Source: JAKZRT01 sp047518005
Lineage (GTDB): Bacteria > Pseudomonadota > Alphaproteobacteria > Rhodobacterales > Rhodobacteraceae
Assembly (NCBI GenBank): GCA_047518005.1
Contig: JAKZRT010000062.1
Location: forward strand, 1 to 26,116
DNA: 26,116 nucleotides
Direction: 5' to 3'
In this document: positions 21,952 through 26,116 of the stretch, piece by piece
How the letters are laid out: each line of letters begins with the position of its first letter
Position numbering within the stretch: the stretch's first letter is position 1
Program-made: the position numbers and the translations under genes
Notes under the pieces: model-generated
The model's input: the letters and a program-made list of their open reading frames with translations, nothing else
Told to the model about the DNA's origin: nothing
Databases searched by the model: none

Positions 21952-22755
21952 ATGACCCAAGAACCAAAACCAAGAACAGCAAAAATAAACGGACAGCTCT
22001 GGGGTGCCCGATCACACTATTGGGCCAACATACAAGAAAGAACCGTGCGACCGGTCTACCGGACCGTTTTGGAACGCACCGGCGTTGGTCCATCTACAAA
22101 TTACCTAGATGTGGGCTGCGGTGCCGGCATGGCCGTCTCGATGGCTGCAGAATTAGGCGCCATGATTTCAGGTATCGACGCATCTGACCCCTTGCTGGAA
22201 ATCGCGCGCACCCGGACCAAGAATGGCGATTTCAGAAATGGCGACCTTGAAGAGTTACCATATGGTGACGCAACATTTGACGTTGTTACCGGCTTCAATT
22301 CGTTCCAATACGCCGGAAACCCTGCGCTGGCGTTGGGCGAGGCCCGGCGGGTGACCAAACCGGGCGGAACCGTGGTTATCGTGACCTGGGGCACACCCGA
22401 AGGCATGGAAGCCGCTTCGTTGGTTGCAGTCCTAAAAACGTTTCTGCCACCACCGCCACCCGGCGCACCCGGCCCCTTTGCCTTGTCCGATGAAAGTACA
22501 CTTAGGGAGTTTGTGTCTAGTGCCGGACTGACACCGACGGCTGTATTTGATGTCGATGACCCCTGGACTTATCCCGATCTGGACACTGCAGTCCGAGGCA
22601 TGTGCTCGGCTGGTGTCGCGGTAAAGGCAATGGAGCACTCAGGCGAAGAGGCAGTGACATCTGCCTTTGCCGCTGCTTTCGCACCGTTTCTCCAATCCGA
22701 TGGCACTGTCCGGGTCGGTGCAAGTTTCCGCTGCTTGATTGCCCAACGGTCGTAG
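21952..22755 (+). CDS. SAM-dependent methyltransferase (class I, Methyltransf_11 type)
   Basis: Encodes 267 residues of a soluble methyltransferase. Motif I is YLDVGCGAGM at 51-60, followed by the acidic end of strand 2 (GIDASDPLLEIA), GDLEELPYGDATFDVVTGFN, and RRVTKPGGTVVIVTWG (post-motif region). The N-terminal NGQLWGARSHYWANIQERTV and a proline run (FLPPPPPGAPGPFAL) at about residue 165 are characteristic of this subgroup. The substrate is unknown, probably a small molecule. The ATG at 21952 follows GAGGGCG; an earlier in-frame start at 21826 would overlap the divergent regulator. Its base composition is AT-richer, like that of the regulator, so both look acquired together. Confidence 0.87.
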   Translation: MTQEPKPRTAKINGQLWGARSHYWANIQERTVRPVYRTVLERTGVGPSTNYLDVGCGAGMAVSMAAELGAMISGIDASDPLLEIARTRTKNGDFRNGDLEELPYGDATFDVVTGFNSFQYAGNPALALGEARRVTKPGGTVVIVTWGTPEGMEAASLVAVLKTFLPPPPPGAPGPFALSDESTLREFVSSAGLTPTAVFDVDDPWTYPDLDTAVRGMCSAGVAVKAMEHSGEEAVTSAFAAAFAPFLQSDGTVRVGASFRCLIAQRS

Positions 22756-22925
22756 GGCTAGAAAAAAGATGCTGCGGCCATAGCAACGAAAACTGGCTGA
22801 TTGAAACGGTTTTCGAACAGCTGAGGTGTTTGGATGGTTTGCTGATTGGACCGACCTGCGTCGATGCCTCCACTAGAAATCAAGTCAATGGCTGAAAAGG
22901 GCTCGGAACAGACATTGTTGGCGCG

Positions 22926-23501
22926 TCACCCGGACACCAACCCCGCGATCCGCTCGGCGTAGTTCAGGTACGAGGCCGAAAGAGCATCTGCGTCGCCGGT
23001 CGAAATCGTATGCGCCCCTGGGTTGGCGGCATAGTCGAAATTCACGCCTGCGCCCTCAATCATACGGTTCATCAGGTTGAAGACGCCGCAGACCTCGATG
23101 GCCTCGAAAAGCGCCGCCTCGCTGAGGCCCGCATCGAGCACGGCCTGGGCATCGCCGGGCACCATGCGGCTGGGCAGGGTGTTGAGTTTGGCGATATAGG
23201 CGAAAAGCGGTTTCAACCGGTCCGCGACAGGGGCGGTGTCGATATCGTCCAGCAGGGCCTCGACAACGCCGTCGGGGATGCCGAAGGCGCGCGCGTAGAT
23301 CGCGTGGCTGCCAAAGCAGAAGCGGCAGGCGTTCAGCCCCGACACGTAGGCCGCGATCAACTCGCGTTCGGCGATGGAAAGCGCGCCATCGGACCGCAGC
23401 ACCGCGTTGACATAGGCCATCAAGGGACCCACGTTTTTTGGAAACCGCACCAGCAGGTCGGTCAGATGCGAGGGCTCGGGCAGCGAGGGAAACTGTGGCA
23501 T
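22926..23501 (-). CDS. AhpD-like / carboxymuconolactone decarboxylase-fold protein
   Basis: Encodes 191 residues of the all-helical AhpD-like fold. The motif ERELIAAYVSGLNACRFCFG followed by SH gives C59-x2-C62 and H66, the thiol pair and histidine used by alkylhydroperoxidase AhpD for peroxide reduction. A peroxidase or thiol-disulfide role is therefore likely, though the substrate and reducing partner are unknown. It is second in a two-gene minus-strand operon: the upstream lipoprotein gene ends 6 bases before this ATG. The divergent glutathione-dependent formaldehyde dehydrogenase nearby suggests, weakly, a shared detoxification context. Confidence 0.88.
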   Translation of the reverse strand: MPQFPSLPEPSHLTDLLVRFPKNVGPLMAYVNAVLRSDGALSIAERELIAAYVSGLNACRFCFGSHAIYARAFGIPDGVVEALLDDIDTAPVADRLKPLFAYIAKLNTLPSRMVPGDAQAVLDAGLSEAALFEAIEVCGVFNLMNRMIEGAGVNFDYAANPGAHTISTGDADALSASYLNYAERIAGLVSG

Positions 23502-23507
23502 CGGCGA

Positions 23508-23795
23508 TCACCCGCACCAGACGCGGGTCACGGTCCGATTGTCATCAACGGCAAAATTCAACCGGCTTGGATCACTGTCCCCGTCGTTGGGCACAACGCC
23601 CTGAAAGACCCGCGCGGTGGTCCCCAGAGGCGCCCTCAGATCATCCAGAGGGACGCCGATATGGTCCAGATACCGGTCGCCGCCGCAACCGCTCAAGTCG
23701 GGCGCGGCGGACGCCGCAGGGGCGGCGGCCTCAGGTGCGGGCGCGCAGCCGGACGCGATCAGGGCAGCGGTCACTATCAGCAAAGGCGGTTTCAT
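23508..23795 (-). CDS. Small lipoprotein of the I78 peptidase-inhibitor type
   Basis: Encodes 95 residues. The N-terminus MKPPLLIVTAALIASGC is a lipoprotein signal with cysteine C17 as the lipid site, followed by an Ala/Pro-rich linker. The domain (GGDRYLDHIGVPLDDLRAPL, RVFQGVVPNDGDSDPSRLNF, VDDNRTVTRVWCG) matches the I78 inhibitor family, small proteins thought to block serine proteases in the envelope. Two ATG codons are adjacent; the second (23795) is chosen because GAGGAG is then at proper spacing. It is first in the operon with the AhpD-like gene and divergent from the formaldehyde dehydrogenase gene. Confidence 0.83.
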   Translation of the reverse strand: MKPPLLIVTAALIASGCAPAPEAAAPAASAAPDLSGCGGDRYLDHIGVPLDDLRAPLGTTARVFQGVVPNDGDSDPSRLNFAVDDNRTVTRVWCG

Positions 23796-23895
23796 CATTT
23801 CTCCTCGGTTTTCCGGCCGTCGCATTGTTGGTTGAAATGCCCGGCCAATTGTCCCACGGTTGCCGCCATATTACGACGAAACCAGGAGACGACAA

Positions 23896-25008
<1,113 letters not shown>

Positions 25009-25039
25009 TCGGGCAGTGGGGCGACAATCCGCCCGTTTC

Positions 25040-25054
25040 GTTCATAGAACGTTG
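25040..25054 (+). promoter_or_regulatory. Near-match LexA box over a promoter
   Basis: GTTC-ATAGAAC-GTTG differs from the LexA operator GTTC-N7-GTTC by one base and overlaps the -35 element at 25052. Control by SOS is an inference from this single-mismatch match. Confidence 0.4.
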
Positions 25055-25079
25055 ACATTCTTGGACTAGATGCCATAAT
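25052..25079 (+). promoter_or_regulatory. Strong sigma-70-type promoter candidate
   Basis: A consensus -35 TTGACA (25052-25057) and a five-of-six -10 CATAAT (25074-25079) are separated by 16 bases. Transcription would start at about 25086, upstream of the two hairpins and the NYN gene. Confidence 0.7.
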
Positions 25080-25085
25080 TGACGT

Positions 25086-25148
25086 ATCCACCTCGCTAGG
25101 TATATCCTGCGAGATAGGCCGCGCCGAAAGGCGCGGCTTTTCCGTTTT
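25086..25148 (+). ncRNA. Candidate short structured RNA or attenuator leader
   Basis: From the predicted start at about 25086 the RNA would fold a first hairpin, CTCGC-U-AGG / CCU-GCGAG (25092-25113, loop UAUAU, one bulged U), then the terminator hairpin at 25118-25137. Its length would be about 60 nt. It could be a stand-alone small RNA, an attenuator that limits expression of the NYN gene 12 bases further on, or both. Alternatively the terminator simply serves adhC. Confidence 0.45.
25118..25148 (+). terminator. Strong intrinsic terminator upstream of the NYN gene
   Basis: GCCGCGCC (25118-25125) and GGCGCGGC (25130-25137) form a perfect 8-bp stem with a GAAA loop, followed by TTTTCCGTTTT. 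It is the clearest terminator in the window and sits 12 bases before the NYN start codon, directly against its ribosome-binding site. Confidence 0.9.
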
Positions 25149-25160
25149 AGGAGAATTCAA

Positions 25161-25775
25161 ATGCGTCGCGTTTTCGTTTATGTGGACGGTTTCAACCTAT
25201 ATCACGCGATAAACGAATTGAGAGATGACAGCCTCAAATGGCTTTGCCTGAGACGCCTATCCGAGAGCATGATCAGCGAGCGCGAAGAACTAGAATCGGT
25301 TAAATATTTCTCGGCGTATGCAACGTGGATACCGGACGCACATAAGCGGCATCGTGCCTATGTAGCAGCGCTCAAAGCGGAAGGGGTCAAATTCATTCCG
25401 GGGCAATTCAAAAAGAAATTTCTAAAGTGCAAGGTGTGCCACGCACGATATCAAACTCACGAAGAAAAAGAGACAGACGTCAACATTGGAATTCACCTGA
25501 TCCGTGACGCCTTTGAAGACCAGTTTGATCGGGCTCTGGTCATTACAGCCGATACCGATATACGAAGCGCTGTTGACATGGCGAGGAGTATTGCGGGCAC
25601 AAAGTCAATCGATGTTGTGTCTCCGCCCAAAAGAATGGGACGCTCTCGATCGCTCAAGCCGTTGTTCGAGATATCCGTCGGCAAAGTTCGCGCAGCGCGC
25701 TTGGACGAATCATACACTTTGGAAGGTGGAAAAACTATTCAAGTTCCCTCAAAGTATCGTCTACCTTCGCCCTAG
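25161..25775 (+). CDS. NYN-domain (PIN-like) ribonuclease
   Basis: Probable metal-dependent endoribonuclease of the NYN/LabA-like (DUF88) group. The 204-residue product begins VFVYVDGFNLYHAI, with D9 and N12 in the first active-site motif. KETDVNIGIHLIRDAF supplies D106, and ALVITADTDIRSAVDMAR supplies D131 and D133, completing the acidic cluster. C90-x2-C93 in KCKVCHARYQ before the second motif may form half of a zinc site. AGGAG precedes the ATG by seven bases. The gene is much more AT-rich than adhC and clpP on either side, suggesting acquisition. An intrinsic terminator lies between its predicted promoter and its start. The cellular target is unknown. Confidence 0.88.
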   Translation: MRRVFVYVDGFNLYHAINELRDDSLKWLCLRRLSESMISEREELESVKYFSAYATWIPDAHKRHRAYVAALKAEGVKFIPGQFKKKFLKCKVCHARYQTHEEKETDVNIGIHLIRDAFEDQFDRALVITADTDIRSAVDMARSIAGTKSIDVVSPPKRMGRSRSLKPLFEISVGKVRAARLDESYTLEGGKTIQVPSKYRLPSP

Positions 25776-25831
25776 TACCAGTATTTGCGAAGCGAACGGC
25801 AGATCAACAAATTCCTCGAACGGAGACCCCA

Positions 25832-26116
25832 ATGAACATGCTCGACGACACCGATAAAGCCCGCGAAGACGCCCCCAATCCGCGCGTTGGCGATCTCTTT
25901 TTCAAATCACGCAGCGTGATCATCGCGGGCGAGATCACTGACAAGCTGGCGAGCCGCGCGGTGATGCAACTGATCGCGCTGGCCGAAGACAACGATGACC
26001 CGATCAACGTCTTTATCTCGTCACCCGGCGGGCATGTGGAAAGCGGCGATATGGTGCACGACATGATCCGGTTCATTCGGCCCCTCGTGCGCACCATCGG
26101 GTCGGGCTGGGTGGCC
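25832..26116 (+). CDS. ClpP-type ATP-dependent protease proteolytic subunit (partial)
   Basis: Only the first 95 residues are in the window. VGDLFFKSRSVIIAGEITDK, then LIALAEDNDDPINVFISSPGG and HVESGDMVHDMIRFIRPLVR are typical of the ClpP fold; TIGSGWVA at the edge is the segment just before the catalytic serine, which is not visible. The divergence from standard ClpP (VINSPGG, GQAAS) suggests a ClpP paralogue rather than the housekeeping copy. GGAG is spaced correctly before the ATG at 25832; a second ATG two codons later is possible. It starts 56 bases after the NYN stop. Confidence 0.87.
   Translation, partial: MNMLDDTDKAREDAPNPRVGDLFFKSRSVIIAGEITDKLASRAVMQLIALAEDNDDPINVFISSPGGHVESGDMVHDMIRFIRPLVRTIGSGWVA

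Noticed and set aside
22756..22925. Possible transposon remnant after the methyltransferase
   Set aside because: The stretch is AT-rich and open in one frame for about 40 codons, but I could not match it to any transposase and saw no inverted ends.
25086..25148. Calling the NYN locus a type III toxin-antitoxin system
   Set aside because: No tandem antitoxin repeats are present and the nuclease is not of the ToxN family; only the similar layout is noted as a hypothesis.

Overview
The window is GC-rich chromosomal DNA of an alphaproteobacterium, most likely a member of the Rhodobacterales (Roseobacter group). This rests on the protein families and their order (dapB, gpmI, envC-like, ctpA and rppH on one strand; rbfA and truB divergent from them; rpsO nearby), on a GTTC-N7-GTTC LexA site of the alphaproteobacterial type, and on short GC-rich palindromes between genes. 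No tRNA, rRNA, CRISPR array or intact insertion sequence was seen.

Layout. 1-1550 (minus): the end of an amino-acid-type ABC importer (solute-binding protein followed by a permease cut by the window edge). 1826-4819 (minus): the error-prone polymerase DnaE2, divergent from an HNH endonuclease gene (4866-5777, plus). 6055-6339: a small secreted protein. 6594-11937 (minus): a tight operon dapB > gpmI > envC-like > ctpA > rppH (lysine/peptidoglycan precursor, glycolysis, cell-wall remodelling, RNA 5'-end processing). 12052-13366 (plus): rbfA-truB (ribosome maturation and tRNA pseudouridylation). 13667-15051: a DUF1643 gene overlapping tail-to-tail with a membrane-anchored acidic protein made of two related modules. 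15307-15576: rpsO with its own promoter candidate and terminator. 15737-18402: preT-preA, the two-subunit NAD-dependent dihydropyrimidine dehydrogenase. 18403-19142: a 740-base gene-free stretch with unusual structure. 19143-20804 (minus): imuB with a perfect LexA box. 21130-22755: a visibly AT-richer regulator/methyltransferase pair. 22926-23795 (minus): an I78-type lipoprotein and an AhpD-like protein. 23896-25008: glutathione-dependent formaldehyde dehydrogenase. 25161-25775: an AT-richer NYN-domain RNase gene. 25832 to the edge: a ClpP-type protease subunit.

The most unusual signals are non-coding. Between preA and imuB, the minus strand could form four small hairpins, each capped by a C(UUCG)G tetraloop and spaced 57-59 bases apart, with compensatory changes in their stems; next to them lies a cluster of DnaA-box-like sites. 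Upstream of the NYN gene, a near-consensus promoter overlapped by a one-mismatch LexA box would produce an RNA of about 60 nt that ends in a strong intrinsic terminator immediately before the toxin-like nuclease gene. This layout recalls RNA-antitoxin/RNase-toxin loci. The SOS mutasome genes imuB and dnaE2 lie 14 kb apart and imuA is not seen in the window.
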